A stretch of DNA of 64,000 nucleotides from Mycobacterium nebraskense (GTDB lineage Bacteria > Actinomycetota > Actinomycetes > Mycobacteriales > Mycobacteriaceae). The notes below the pieces were generated by a model that was given only the letters and a program-made list of their open reading frames with translations, was not told where the DNA came from and did no database searches. Below are positions 8,941-18,518 of this stretch, in pieces (position 1 is the first letter of the stretch; every line of letters begins with the position of its first letter). The stretch covers positions 1-64,000 of the forward strand of contig NZ_LQPH01000047.1 in NCBI RefSeq assembly GCF_002102255.1, written 5' to 3'. A program made the translations under genes and the position numbers.

Positions 8941-10308
8941 CGACTTGCGACGCCGGGTACGGGCGGCCGCGACCAGTTGCGCGATCCCCCTTTCGATGCC
9001 GGCGGCGAGCGCGTCGATGTCGGGAGCGGTGTCGTAATCGGCGGTGATGCCGAAGACGAAACTATCGGCGTAGCTGAGCATCGCGATGCCGGTCCGCACC
9101 TGAAGGGCGATCGGCGGGACCGGCAGCAGCTCCAGCACCCGGCGGCCCATCAGCCGCTGCCGGCTCCGCGGACCCGGAACGTTGGTCGCCAACGCCACCA
9201 CCGCTCGTTGGGGCAAGCGCGAAAGCAAGCGAATCGTCCACGCGGACAGAGCAAACGGCGTGCGTCTGGCCGCCACCACCACCGCGCTGGCACCCTCGCT
9301 CTGACCGCTCGCTTTGGCGTGGGTGAGCCGATCGTGCACCAACTTCAGCTGCTGCACCGGGTCCGCCTCGTCAACAGGCAGCAACGGCAGCATCGCCGAG
9401 ACCCGGTTGCCGGCGACATTGAAGTGGTCCACCGCGCGCACCGAGACAGGGACGAGCGTGCGTAGCGAATCTCGGCCCGGGCGTTCCCCGCGCGCCAGCA
9501 AGACGGCGCGATAACTGTCGGTAATCGCCGCCAGTGCAACGTCATTCAGCGTGACCCCGAATGCCCGGGCGACCTTGTGCATGTCCGTCAACCGGGCGCG
9601 GGCCGCGCTGTACCGCCGCATCGTGGTAACCGGCCCGTTCAGCGATGATTCGGGGGCGGGGCGCAGCAGGCCGGCCGCGAGCTCGGCCGCACCGATCGCT
9701 GCGTGTTCGGCCGCGGTCACCGCACCGAACGCGCTTCGACCGATTGCGCTCGCCCAGCTCAAGGGGTTGAGGGTCAGACCCACCCGCGCCCGGACCGGCT
9801 TCTTGGCGGCGCCGACGTCGGCGGCAAACGTGTCACCGTCACCGTCGTCGCTGAACTTCGCCAGCAGCTGCGCCGTGGCGATGCCGTCGGCGATGCAGTG
9901 GTGAACCTTGGTCAGCACCGCCCACCGGTTTTCGCTGAGCCCCTCGACGATCCAGCACTCCCACAGCGGGCGCTCCCGATCGAGCCGACGCTCCATCAAC
10001 GTGGCGATCATCTCGAACAGCTCCGCGTCGCCGCCGGGGTGCGGCAGCGCGATGCGGTGCAGGTGGCGCGCGAGGTCGAAGTGCGGGTCGTCCGCCCATT
10101 CCGGCGGCCGCAGGTCGAGCGGATGGGTCCGCAGGACCTGCCGGCAGCGCGGGATCGTCTCAACCCGTTCGGCGAACGAGGTGACGAACTCCTCGTACGT
10201 CGGGGCCGGACCCTCCACGATCGAGACCCCGCCCACCGCCAGGCTCACGTGCGGATCCGAGTCCTCGACCTCCAGGAAGCCGGCATCCAGGGCGGTCAAT
10301 TGCTCCAT
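8935..10308 (-). CDS. tgs1: wax ester synthase/diacylglycerol acyltransferase (Tgs1-like)
   Basis: A 457-residue WS/DGAT enzyme that transfers acyl groups from acyl-CoA to diacylglycerol or alcohols at the membrane, making storage lipid. The catalytic HHxxxDG motif reads HHCIADG; the conserved NDVALA (TLNDVALAAI), PVSVR and ATNVPGP segments are all present. It is closest to mycobacterial Tgs1 (Rv3130c), a DosR-regulated triacylglycerol synthase. The start at 10308 (MEQLTALDAGFLEVED) is the family start; the frame is open much further upstream by chance. It overlaps the previous gene by 13 bases and is last in a seven-gene operon. Confidence 0.92.
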   Translation of the reverse strand: MEQLTALDAGFLEVEDSDPHVSLAVGGVSIVEGPAPTYEEFVTSFAERVETIPRCRQVLRTHPLDLRPPEWADDPHFDLARHLHRIALPHPGGDAELFEMIATLMERRLDRERPLWECWIVEGLSENRWAVLTKVHHCIADGIATAQLLAKFSDDGDGDTFAADVGAAKKPVRARVGLTLNPLSWASAIGRSAFGAVTAAEHAAIGAAELAAGLLRPAPESSLNGPVTTMRRYSAARARLTDMHKVARAFGVTLNDVALAAITDSYRAVLLARGERPGRDSLRTLVPVSVRAVDHFNVAGNRVSAMLPLLPVDEADPVQQLKLVHDRLTHAKASGQSEGASAVVVAARRTPFALSAWTIRLLSRLPQRAVVALATNVPGPRSRQRLMGRRVLELLPVPPIALQVRTGIAMLSYADSFVFGITADYDTAPDIDALAAGIERGIAQLVAAARTRRRKSS

Positions 10309-11207
10309 GGTCGCCCCTCCTTTCCAGACGTGGGTGGCGGACGGTACAGCGCCGCGCCCGCGGTGACACCCGCCCCGGCGGCCACGAGCAAGACCCGCGC
10401 GCCGGCGGGAAGCCGCTGAACCTGCGGTTCGAAGGCCGCGGCCAGCGCGGCGGTGTGCATCCGCTCGTCGTCGGCGATAATGACTTGCTCCGCAGGCACT
10501 TTGAGGCGGCAGCTCAGTTCTGCCCGGAATCCGGGCCGGGCGGGAGCGGCGATGATCATGTCGACGGCCGAGAGCGCCACCCCGTGCGCGTCCAGGCAAG
10601 TCCGCGCCGCCTCCGCGGCGGCCACGGCCATTCGCTCGTCCAGGTCGGTCGACTCGGTGATGCGCAGGACATTGCGCGAGTCGGCGAAACCCACTGTCGC
10701 GGTGAGCGCTTCGAGGTCTTCTCCGTCGCTGTTCACCCACGACACGCGGCTCAGGCCGTAGTCGTCATCGGACCATCCGCACAACACGGCCGCGCCGGCC
10801 GCGGCGAACGGGAAGTGCTCGCTCAGCCCATGGCCCGGATCGGCGTCGCTGGCCACGATGAGCGCGCGGTTGATGCTGTGTGCCCGCAGGAAACCGTCGA
10901 CGATCTGCAGCGCGGTCAGCACGCCGCAGGTGCCGTTGGCGATGTCGAAGGAGAAGGTGCCGTGAGCGCCGGGGTGCGGATCCTCGGGATTGGCGTCGAT
11001 GTCATCCTGGATCAACGCCGCCAGCGCCGGCTCCCCCATGTTGCGGTCACGGTAGATCCCCGCATTGACAATCAGATCCAACTCGGCCGCGTCGCACCCG
11101 GCGCGCTGCAGGCAGGTCTTGGCCGCGTTGACGGCGAGGTGCAACGCGCTGTGCTTGTGACGCCACCGCGGCGCCGCGATGTCCACTCGATCAATCACGG
11201 TGCCCAT
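10296..11207 (-). CDS. KAS III-like protein with altered active site
   Basis: A 303-residue thiolase-fold protein. The cysteine is kept in NGTCGVL (Cys94). The positions matching the KAS III His and Asn read AAPARPG and RMHTAAL in place of THQTS and YGNTAST, so the decarboxylation pair is missing. The C-terminal AAGAGVTAGAAL matches the usual glycine-rich end. It overlaps the true KAS III gene upstream by 17 bases and the Tgs1-like gene downstream by 13, implying coupled translation. A structural or regulatory partner of the upstream enzyme, or an acyltransferase without condensation, are both possible. I do not recognise a characterised orthologue. Confidence 0.75.
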   Translation of the reverse strand: MGTVIDRVDIAAPRWRHKHSALHLAVNAAKTCLQRAGCDAAELDLIVNAGIYRDRNMGEPALAALIQDDIDANPEDPHPGAHGTFSFDIANGTCGVLTALQIVDGFLRAHSINRALIVASDADPGHGLSEHFPFAAAGAAVLCGWSDDDYGLSRVSWVNSDGEDLEALTATVGFADSRNVLRITESTDLDERMAVAAAEAARTCLDAHGVALSAVDMIIAAPARPGFRAELSCRLKVPAEQVIIADDERMHTAALAAAFEPQVQRLPAGARVLLVAAGAGVTAGAALYRPPPTSGKEGRPWSN

Positions 11208-12294
11208 AGCGCCCCACCAAATCCTCGTCCAAGGTCAGTAAGACCACGCCGATTTCCAACCCTGAGGCCAGCGCGATCAAGGCGACGGTCTCTCCCGGCG
11301 CGATGTGGCCGGCCTCCAGCTCCTCGACAAGCGCCACCGTGTGGGTCGTCGACGCCGTGTTGCCGTACCGGTCCACGGTGATCACCGCGTCGTGGCGGGG
11401 CACGTCGCCGAACGACTCCGACATGCGGGCCATTCCCTTGCGGATGGCGCGGGCGGAAGTCTGATGGGTGATCACGTGATCGATGTCGTGGATCGAAATC
11501 CCCGCGGCCTCAAGGACTTCGTGCAGCAGCAGCGGGGTGTCGGTGATCGCGGCCCGTTGGATGCCGCGGGAGTCGGTGAACATCCGCGCCCCCGGATCGT
11601 GGCCCTGCGGATAGGCCAGGCAGAGCCTGCTGTAGTCGGCCACCGTGGTGAAGCCGGCGATGCTGATGCCCGCGGACCCGGCCGGGGCCCGCTCCAGCAG
11701 AAGCGCGGCGCCCGCGTCGCCGAGGGTCAGCGAGGCCAGTTCCTTGCTCATGATGCTGCGGATGTGGCGGGCGGCGTTGTGGCCGAGCTGCGATATGTAT
11801 TCACCGCTGACGACCAGCCCACGCTCGATGGCGCCCTGGCGGATCCAGTTGTTCACGATGGTCACTCCGGTGAGCATCCCGGCGCACGCGTTGGACACGT
11901 CGAAGGTCATCGCGTTTTGTGCCCCGATTGCCCGGGCCACCGCGCCGCTCATCGTCGGTTCGAGCCATTGGGTGAGGCCGCCGCGGAATTTCGTGATGCT
12001 GCAACTGATTACCACGTCCAGCGAGGCCGCGTCCCGCCGCGCGGTGCCCAGCGCGTTCAGCGCGGCCGACGTGGCCAGGGAGTAGGAATCCTCGTCGCCG
12101 ACCGAGACGCGGCGCTCGCGGATGCCGGTCAGCCGTTCCAGATCGATGTGGGTGCGGTGGCGCGTTGTCGCCATCAATTCCTCTGTGGTGAGGTGGGTTG
12201 CGGGCAGATGCCGGCCGGCGCCCGCCACCCGCGTGACAAACGGGGCCGAAGTTCCGTCCCCGGCGGTCTCCATCACCAGCCAATGTCGAACCAT
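11191..12294 (-). CDS. 3-oxoacyl-ACP synthase III family protein
   Basis: A 367-residue KAS III fold with the complete triad: Cys137 in SNACAGM, His277 in THQTSA and Asn312 in YGNTAST. Such enzymes condense an acyl-CoA starter with malonyl-ACP, or act as acyltransferases in lipid or polyketide pathways. The N-terminus (ATHLTTEEL, THIDLERLTGIRERR) follows the family. ATG 12294 has AGGAGGT upstream and is preferred over longer forms. It is preceded by a nitroreductase and followed by the degenerate partner gene and a Tgs1-like acyltransferase. It is not the mycolate FabH by context. The substrate is unknown. Confidence 0.86.
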   Translation of the reverse strand: MVRHWLVMETAGDGTSAPFVTRVAGAGRHLPATHLTTEELMATTRHRTHIDLERLTGIRERRVSVGDEDSYSLATSAALNALGTARRDAASLDVVISCSITKFRGGLTQWLEPTMSGAVARAIGAQNAMTFDVSNACAGMLTGVTIVNNWIRQGAIERGLVVSGEYISQLGHNAARHIRSIMSKELASLTLGDAGAALLLERAPAGSAGISIAGFTTVADYSRLCLAYPQGHDPGARMFTDSRGIQRAAITDTPLLLHEVLEAAGISIHDIDHVITHQTSARAIRKGMARMSESFGDVPRHDAVITVDRYGNTASTTHTVALVEELEAGHIAPGETVALIALASGLEIGVVLLTLDEDLVGRYGHRD

Positions 12295-12313
12295 CGCCGC
12301 AACCTCCTCTCGC

Positions 12314-13303
12314 TCAGTCGCGGAACTCGAGGACTTCGGTGACCAGGCGCCGAGACGTGAATTCGACGTGTTGGCCACTCGTCGGTGAAGTACCGACCCG
12401 GATCAAGAGCTGGGGTGCTCCGGACGTTCCGACGATGCCCCTGATGATGCTGCGGCTCTGTGCAATCTCGGTCATGTGGGTCAACGTGCAGGTGGCCGCG
12501 CCGGCCATGGTGCACTCGAGTAGCACCGCCGACAGCGCCTCGCCGCAGCGCAACACCTCTAGCGGTGCGTCATCACGCCGGGTGGACAGCACCACGATCT
12601 TGGAGCGGTCATGGTCGATCGTCGTCCGGCGGTGGCCACCGCCCGCCGGGGGAAATTGGCGGGCGATGTCGACGCGGGCGGCTTCCGAGGAGGACACCAG
12701 GGAGGTTTCCGGTGCTTGCGTCTCGTCCGACTCGAATGGGGATGTCCACCAGCGCAGCTCGGACATATACGAGGTGTCGTAACGACGCAGCGACTCGACG
12801 AGCGCAGACTCTTCCGCCAAACGTGGACGGTCGTCATCGAGCACCACATCGAGAAGCACGTCATGGGGAAGCACCACGCGACACAGCGCCGAGTGCAAGG
12901 CCGGCCAGCCGGCCGGCGCGCCGAATGGTAGCCGGTCGGTGCGGCGGCGGCGGATCGCGTCCGCACGCCGCCAATCCTCCTGGGACACCGGGTCCATGGC
13001 GTGGAACCGAAGTGTCGCCAGGTGTTTCGGGTGACACGGAGCGGGACGGCGCTCGGTGGTGCACCCCCATCCGGCGGCGGCCATGGCGACCCGAAGGTGA
13101 TCGAGAACCGCACCGCAACTCAACGTGAGCTCCCGGCCGGCGTGATCGGTGGCGGGCATCAACCGGCAAGGATCCGCCCACAGCTGCAGGGTCGCGCCTT
13201 CGACGACCCACCGCCAGGGCTGGCTGTTGTGCAGCGAGGGCGCCCGACTCGCCAACATCACCGCGTCACGGATGACTTCGGAATCCGGTGCCCGCACAGA
13301 CAT
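12314..13303 (-). CDS. Acg-family nitroreductase-like protein
   Basis: A 329-residue protein of the Acg/Rv2032 family: two nitroreductase-like halves with a flavin-site lid. The signature RAPSLHNSQPWRW is near residue 20, RRRTDRLPFG in the middle, and LLECTMAGAATCTLTH in the C-terminal half. Acg itself binds FMN but lacks ordinary nitroreductase activity and has been proposed to sequester FMN. The start ATG 13303 lies one base after the ppsA stop, so translation is coupled. It is one of four family members in the window. Confidence 0.88.
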   Translation of the reverse strand: MSVRAPDSEVIRDAVMLASRAPSLHNSQPWRWVVEGATLQLWADPCRLMPATDHAGRELTLSCGAVLDHLRVAMAAAGWGCTTERRPAPCHPKHLATLRFHAMDPVSQEDWRRADAIRRRRTDRLPFGAPAGWPALHSALCRVVLPHDVLLDVVLDDDRPRLAEESALVESLRRYDTSYMSELRWWTSPFESDETQAPETSLVSSSEAARVDIARQFPPAGGGHRRTTIDHDRSKIVVLSTRRDDAPLEVLRCGEALSAVLLECTMAGAATCTLTHMTEIAQSRSIIRGIVGTSGAPQLLIRVGTSPTSGQHVEFTSRRLVTEVLEFRD

Positions 13304-13304
13304 G

Positions 13305-15617
13305 TCAATTACCTCGCTCAGCGATCCCGGTCGTGCGTCCGGCATGCGCCGATTCGAGCAACAGCCGGCGCTCGGCGGAGGCGATCACCCGCCGGGCGGC
13401 GGGCGCCGCGTCCGGGTTGACCGATACGGAGGTGATGCCCATGCGGACCAGATGCTCGGCGAAACTCGGATTGGTCGAAGGGGCCTGACCACACAGCGAC
13501 GAGGTGATGCCGTGTTTGCGCGCGGTCGCGACGACGCGGCCGATGGCGTCCAGCACCGCGCCGTCGGATTCGTCGAACAACTCGGCGCAGATGTCCGAGT
13601 CGCGGTCGACCCCGAGAACGAGCTGAGTCAGGTCGTTGCTGCCGATGGAAACCCCGTCGACGCCCATGCCGATGTACTCGGGAAGCCAATACGTCACCGA
13701 CGGCACCTCGGCCATCACCCAGCGATGCAGGCCGCGCTGAGCGCCGAGCGGACTCGCGTCGACCAACGACAGGCACGCTTCGAGCTCCCATCGGGTTCGT
13801 ACGAAGGGAATCATCAGGTGCACGTTGGGGTTACGCTCGCGTACCCGGGCCAACGCCTCGAGTTCGAGGGCGAACAGATCGGGGTCCTTGATGTATCGGT
13901 AGCACCCGCGGTAGCCGATCATCGGGTTGTGTTCGACCGGTTCATAGGCGTCGCCGCCGCGTAAGCCGCGGAATTCGTTGCTGCGGAAATCGGTGGCGCG
14001 GTAGATGACCGGCCGGGTCCCGAAGGCCGAGGCGATGCGGCCGATGGACGCGACCATGGCGTCGACCAGGCCGGCCTGTTCGCCGCGCGCGATGAGGTCG
14101 CGCGGGTGCCGTCCCGAAAGGGCCTGGGTCAACAGGAATTCGGCGCGGAGCAGACCCACGCCGTCGACGTCCGAAGCGGCGACCGTTTCGGCCGTGTCGG
14201 GGATGGCCAGGTTGACATAGATCTTGGTGCCGGTCGTTTCCCCGCCCACGGCAGTGGTCGGGGGTCGTTCGACGGTCGCCGCCCGCACCTGCGGGGCACA
14301 TTCGCCGGCGGTGACGGTGCCCCGCGCGCCGTCGACGGTCACCGTCTGCCCGTCGTGCAGGACGGTCGTCGCGTCCCGGGCGCCCACCACACAGGGCACG
14401 TTCAGCTCGCGCGCCACGATCGCCGCGTGGCAGGTCATGCCACCGGTCTCGGTCACCAGCGCGGCCGCGCGGCGGATGGCCGGAAGCCAGTCCGGATTGG
14501 TCATCGGGGCGACCAGAATCTCGTTGTCCTGCAACCGGTTGCCCTCTTCCGGGCTGTGCAGCACGCGCACTCGTCCGGAGGCGAAGCCGGGCGCCGCGGG
14601 CAGCCCGCGCACCAGCACTCCGGTCGCCTCGTCGGCCACGGCGGGGTGCAACGTGGTGATGGGCCGGGCCTGCACCAGCCACGCCTTGCCGGCGGCGATC
14701 GCCCATTCGACGTCCTGCGGGCAGCCATGGTGGTTTTCCACCGCGATCGCCAGTTCGGCGATCCGGCGCAGCGCGGCGTCGTCGAGCACGCGCGCCTGTG
14801 CCAGTTCGGGTTCCAGGTCCACGACGACGTCGCGGCCCTCGGGACCGCGCACGATCTTGAATGCCTGGTAGCCCACCTTGACGTCGAGCACGTTGAGCGT
14901 CTTCTTGTCCACGACATAGGTGTCCGGCTGAACCTTGCCGGACACCACGACCTCGCCCAGGCCGAGTGCGGCTTCGATGACGATGTGCCCCGGGTCCCCC
15001 GTGCTGGGATCGGTGGTGAACGCGACCCCGGACTGCTCGGAAGCGATCATCTGCTGGACGACCACCGCCATGGCCGGGTCGGCGGTGAAGCCCCGGCTGG
15101 CTCGATAGGTGACGACGCGGGGGCTGAAGAGCGAGGCCCAGCACTGCGTGACGGAGTCGACGAGGGCGTCCTCGCCGGTCACGTTCGTCAGGGTCTGGTT
15201 CATTCCCGCGAACGACGCGTCGCGACCGTCCTCGCCCGTCGCCGATGATCGGACGGCCACAACGCAATTCGATCCAAGCCTGCGGTAGGAAGCGAGAAGC
15301 TGATCCCGCACGTCCTCGCTCACGCCGGCCTCGGTCACCAAATGACGCATGCGTTCGCAGAGTTCGGACAGCCGGGCACTGTTGTCGACCTTCGTCAGGG
15401 CCTCGCGGTGCATCGCGGCCAGCTCGGCGTCGACCCCACCCGCCCGCATCGCGGACAGGTAGCTGCCGCGCAGCAGCACGAACCCCGGCGGAACGGGGAG
15501 GCCGGCGGCCACCAACTCCCCCATGTTCGCCCCCTTACCGCCGGCCTCCTCGGAGTCACCGAGGCGTAACGCCGATATGTCACTGACATACGCGTTGACG
15601 ATGGTTTCCGTTGACAC
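13305..15617 (-). CDS. ppsA: phosphoenolpyruvate synthase
   Basis: A 770-residue PEP synthase: pyruvate + ATP to PEP + AMP + Pi. The N-terminal ATP-grasp domain ([20 protein letters not shown]), the phosphohistidine domain with [14 protein letters not shown], and the C-terminal PEP/pyruvate barrel with SIGSNDLTQ and the catalytic Cys in SSLCGQAPS are all present. The GTG start has AAGGAG six bases upstream. M. tuberculosis lacks a full-length PpsA-type gene in its DosR regulon, as far as I recall, so its place inside this operon is notable. It would return pyruvate to gluconeogenesis or trehalose/glycogen synthesis in dormancy. Confidence 0.93.
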   Translation of the reverse strand: MSTETIVNAYVSDISALRLGDSEEAGGKGANMGELVAAGLPVPPGFVLLRGSYLSAMRAGGVDAELAAMHREALTKVDNSARLSELCERMRHLVTEAGVSEDVRDQLLASYRRLGSNCVVAVRSSATGEDGRDASFAGMNQTLTNVTGEDALVDSVTQCWASLFSPRVVTYRASRGFTADPAMAVVVQQMIASEQSGVAFTTDPSTGDPGHIVIEAALGLGEVVVSGKVQPDTYVVDKKTLNVLDVKVGYQAFKIVRGPEGRDVVVDLEPELAQARVLDDAALRRIAELAIAVENHHGCPQDVEWAIAAGKAWLVQARPITTLHPAVADEATGVLVRGLPAAPGFASGRVRVLHSPEEGNRLQDNEILVAPMTNPDWLPAIRRAAALVTETGGMTCHAAIVARELNVPCVVGARDATTVLHDGQTVTVDGARGTVTAGECAPQVRAATVERPPTTAVGGETTGTKIYVNLAIPDTAETVAASDVDGVGLLRAEFLLTQALSGRHPRDLIARGEQAGLVDAMVASIGRIASAFGTRPVIYRATDFRSNEFRGLRGGDAYEPVEHNPMIGYRGCYRYIKDPDLFALELEALARVRERNPNVHLMIPFVRTRWELEACLSLVDASPLGAQRGLHRWVMAEVPSVTYWLPEYIGMGVDGVSIGSNDLTQLVLGVDRDSDICAELFDESDGAVLDAIGRVVATARKHGITSSLCGQAPSTNPSFAEHLVRMGITSVSVNPDAAPAARRVIASAERRLLLESAHAGRTTGIAERGN

Positions 15618-15630
15618 GCCTTACTCCTTC

Positions 15631-17139
15631 TTAGCCAAGCGTCGAGTGTTGCCAGACATCGTGGGCCTCTCGCACCGCGTTCTCGGGCCGCGCCGAGGTG
15701 TCGATGAGGTGCGCGCTGTCCCAGCCGGCGCGCTGCGCCGCTAACACGGCGGCGATCTCCGGGGTCACCTCCGAGCTGCCCGGACGCCTGGTCGCGATTC
15801 GGCCGGCGGCCGTATCGATCGTCGCGGAGCACATGAGTTCGACCATCACCGAATGGGTTTCCGCGGCAAGGCGGCGGGCTTGCGCGCGCCAGTCCGGGTC
15901 CCGCCAGGTGCCGTCCAGGATCACCGATTGCCCGCCGCTCAACAGCGGGCGCGTCCGGTGCAGGACCGAGTCGTAGACCGCCGCCACGTTGTCGGCGCTG
16001 TACAGTCCGGCATCGAGAACGCCGGGATCCCCGCCGATGGCACCCGCGTCGCGCAGCTCACGGCGCACATCATCGGTCGAGATAACCTGCGCGGCAACGC
16101 GTTCGGCGAGCCCGCGCGCGACGGTCGACTTGCCGGTGCCCGGGTTTCCGCCGACGAGCACCAAGCGGACCGCGCCGCTTTCCAGGTGTCCGGTCGCCAG
16201 CGCGAGGTGGCGAGCCGCGTCGTTGGCCGCGGCGGGTTTGCCCTGCGACCAGCGAACGCAGTCCACCTTCGCCCGTACCACGGCGCGATAGGCGATGTAG
16301 AACTCGCGCAGCGACGACGGCGCCGCGTCCCCCGAATGTTCGGCATAACGCCCGAGGAAGTAGTCGGCGAGGTCCTTGCGTCCCAGGAACTCGAGATCCA
16401 TTGCGAGGAAGGCCGCGTCGTCGATGCAATCCACGTAGCGAAGTTCGTCGTCGAACTCCAAGCAATCCAGCAGCGCCGGTTTCCCGTCCACCCAGAAGAT
16501 GTCGTCGGCGAGCAGATCGCCGTGGCCGTCGACGATGCACCCTTCCTCGACGCGGCTTTTGAGCAGGGGCGCGCGGCCCGCGATGAATTCGGCGACCAGG
16601 CGCTCGATGCGCGAGACGGCTTCGGGAGCAACTCCCGGCGTCGATGCGTCCGCGTAGCGCCGCAATTCCGACAGGTTGTCGTGCCAGCGGCGCTCGATCG
16701 CCTCGGCCTCGCCCTGGGCGCTGATCGCCCGGCCCCGCTGGGCGTGGCGGTGAAAGCGGGTCAACACGGCGGCGACGGAATCCAGCGCGCCCCGAACGGA
16801 CTCGTCGGGGCCGCGGAATGCCATGTACGCCAACCGGTCTTCGTCGCGGTAGCGCCGCATGACGATGACCGGTTCGGGTGGCCCGCCGGCCGGATCGCTG
16901 AGGTGCGCGACCCCGAGGTAACTGTCGGGCGACAGCCGGCTGTTCAGTTCAACCTCCCGACGGCACGCGTGTTCCCGCTGCTCCGGCGCGCGAAAGTCGA
17001 GGAAGTCGGTCCGCACGGCCTTCTTCGCCTTGTATGCCCGGTCGCCGGCCAATACGACGACACCGGTGTGGGTTTCGTGCATGTCGAGGTAGGGCACGGC
17101 GGTCTTCGTCGCTGGTGCGGTAGCTGACGCTGCGGGCAT
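15631..17139 (-). CDS. APH-like kinase fused to an AAA P-loop kinase (Rv2004c-like)
   Basis: A 502-residue two-domain protein. The N-terminal half is an aminoglycoside-phosphotransferase-like fold with catalytic loop DGHGDLLADDIFW and metal-binding LDCLEFDDEL. The C-terminal half is a zeta-toxin/gluconate-kinase-like P-loop domain with Walker A GGNPGTGKST and a DGTWRDP segment. It matches the DosR-regulon protein Rv2004c (about 498 residues), whose substrate is unknown. It is 14 bases downstream of a double USP gene, the same order as Rv2005c-Rv2004c in M. tuberculosis. Confidence 0.88.
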   Translation of the reverse strand: MPAASATAPATKTAVPYLDMHETHTGVVVLAGDRAYKAKKAVRTDFLDFRAPEQREHACRREVELNSRLSPDSYLGVAHLSDPAGGPPEPVIVMRRYRDEDRLAYMAFRGPDESVRGALDSVAAVLTRFHRHAQRGRAISAQGEAEAIERRWHDNLSELRRYADASTPGVAPEAVSRIERLVAEFIAGRAPLLKSRVEEGCIVDGHGDLLADDIFWVDGKPALLDCLEFDDELRYVDCIDDAAFLAMDLEFLGRKDLADYFLGRYAEHSGDAAPSSLREFYIAYRAVVRAKVDCVRWSQGKPAAANDAARHLALATGHLESGAVRLVLVGGNPGTGKSTVARGLAERVAAQVISTDDVRRELRDAGAIGGDPGVLDAGLYSADNVAAVYDSVLHRTRPLLSGGQSVILDGTWRDPDWRAQARRLAAETHSVMVELMCSATIDTAAGRIATRRPGSSEVTPEIAAVLAAQRAGWDSAHLIDTSARPENAVREAHDVWQHSTLG

Positions 17140-17153
17140 GGCGCGGCGCGGCT

Positions 17154-18041
17154 CTAGGACGGCCGCGCCACGATGACGGGCATGCGGACCGAGTGGACGA
17201 CCGCGTTGCTGACCGAACCCAGCAGCACGCCGGACAGGCCGCCCCGGCCGTGGCTGCCCACGACGACGAGTTGGGCGGATTCCGACTGTTCGATGAGCTG
17301 CCGGGCCGGGCGGTCAGAGACGACGACTCGGTGCACGGTGACGTCGGGATAGCGTTCCTGCCAGCCGGCCAGCTGTTCGGCAAGGCTCCGCTCCGCTTCC
17401 CCCTTCACCGCCGACCAATCCACCCCGGGCAGTTCGAACACGTCGACGTCACTCCATGCGTGCAGCGCCGTCAGCTCGACACCACGACGCGACGCTTCGT
17501 CGAACGCAACGGCGACCGCGACCTCCGAGGCGGGTGAGCCGTCGATGCCCACGAGCACCGGGGCTTGCTGGGGATGCTCCATCAGCGGATCTTCGTCGCG
17601 GATGACCGCGACGGGGCAGTGCGCGCTGCGGACCACGCTGCTGCTCACCGAACCCAGCACCAACCTGCCCAGCGCCCCCCGCCCGTTGCTGCCGACGACG
17701 ACCATCTCGGCCTCTTTGGACATCTCGACCAGGGTGGGCACCGGGGGCGCACACCTCAGCTCGCTTCGGACATCGATCTTGCGGTCCGTGGTGACGGCGT
17801 CTTCGGCGATCTTGGCCGCCTGCTCGAGGACCTCCCGGCCTTGCTCTTCCTGCCACACCGCCACGCCGGTCGACAGCGGAAGGGCCGGATACATCGGCAC
17901 CATCGCGTTCACCATGTGGACGACGGTCAGCGGGACGTGTCGCATCGCCGCATCACGGGCAGCCCAACAGACGGCGGCGTTCGAGGCCGGCGATCCGTCG
18001 ATCCCGACGACGATGCCATGGCGGTTTGCGAGTGCGGACAT
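17154..18041 (-). CDS. double-domain universal stress protein (Rv2005c/Rv2623-like)
   Basis: A 295-residue tandem USP. Each half begins with a GIDGSPAS strand and ends with an ATP-binding G-2X-G-9X-G(S/T) loop ([34 protein letters not shown]). Rv2623 of this family binds ATP and slows growth. ATG 18041 begins MSALANRHG, giving exactly the length of Rv2005c. It is first gene of an operon running through the kinase, ppsA, nitroreductase, KAS III pair and tgs1. A DosR-like box lies 55 bases upstream. Confidence 0.93.
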   Translation of the reverse strand: MSALANRHGIVVGIDGSPASNAAVCWAARDAAMRHVPLTVVHMVNAMVPMYPALPLSTGVAVWQEEQGREVLEQAAKIAEDAVTTDRKIDVRSELRCAPPVPTLVEMSKEAEMVVVGSNGRGALGRLVLGSVSSSVVRSAHCPVAVIRDEDPLMEHPQQAPVLVGIDGSPASEVAVAVAFDEASRRGVELTALHAWSDVDVFELPGVDWSAVKGEAERSLAEQLAGWQERYPDVTVHRVVVSDRPARQLIEQSESAQLVVVGSHGRGGLSGVLLGSVSNAVVHSVRMPVIVARPS

Positions 18042-18095
18042 GATGTTCTCCCTCTCCTCCCCCAAAACGCTATGGCGCGAACGACCGTCGATCAT

Positions 18096-18110
18096 GAGGC
18101 TTTGGTCACC
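18096..18110. promoter_or_regulatory. DosR-like box
   Basis: GAGGCTTTGGTCACC resembles the DosR half-palindrome consensus (GGGACTTTNGTCCC type) with a few mismatches. It lies upstream of the seven-gene USP-to-tgs1 operon. Confidence 0.5.
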
Positions 18111-18183
18111 AACCGCATGGCCATGAGGCCCCCGTGCGCCGGTGGGCCTTGACGGGCACCGGCGCTGTGGCATCGTCACAGAG

Positions 18184-18402
18184 GTGACTGAGTGGCCTGT
18201 CATTCTCGGGCTCGACTGTGTAATCGCACAGACGGCACCGGGCGTGGTGGAGGCCCGCGATTCGACCGCCGCATTTCTGCAGCGGCTGCGCGACACCTGC
18301 GTCGCCACCGCCATCTATTCGTCTACCCGCGACTGCGCGCCCCTCTTGCGCGCAGCGGGAATCGAGGAACTCGTCGGCGTTCCAAGTCGCCTGAAGCCCT
18401 GA
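18184..18402 (+). pseudogene. short HAD/OtsB1-like N-terminal remnant
   Basis: A 72-codon frame, [17 protein letters not shown] to ELVGVPSRLKP, looks like the first strand and part of the cap of a HAD hydrolase. The preceding codons CGIVTEV recall the start of OtsB1 (Rv2006), which is next to Rv2005c in M. tuberculosis. The rest of the hydrolase and the trehalose-phosphatase domain are absent, and the expected DxD reads DCV. I regard it as a degraded copy, although a small expressed protein is possible since it has its own stop. Confidence 0.5.
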
Positions 18403-18416
18403 TGACCAAAGCCCGG
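18402..18416. promoter_or_regulatory. DosR-like box (weaker)
   Basis: ATGACCAAAGCCCGG lies 102 bases before the USP at 18519. It resembles GGGACCAAAGGCCC with mismatches, and is paired with the site at 18423. Confidence 0.4.
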
Positions 18417-18422
18417 GAACGG

Positions 18423-18437
18423 GGGTCGAAGGGCCCT
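18423..18437. promoter_or_regulatory. DosR-like box
   Basis: GGGTCGAAGGGCCCT is close to the GGGACCAAAGGCCCT form of the DosR box and lies 81 bases before the USP start. Confidence 0.6.
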
Positions 18438-18518
18438 GCTGAACCAAGCCGTGGCCGCCATAACGTGGCCAGTGCCGGATCCTGGGTGTCCCGGTAGCCA
18501 GTCATACAGGAGGATTCG

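Noticed and set aside
8935-10740. 601-residue form of the acyltransferase
   Set aside because: The extra N-terminus overlaps the KAS-like gene and is Arg-rich; the family start is MEQLTALDAGF at 10308.
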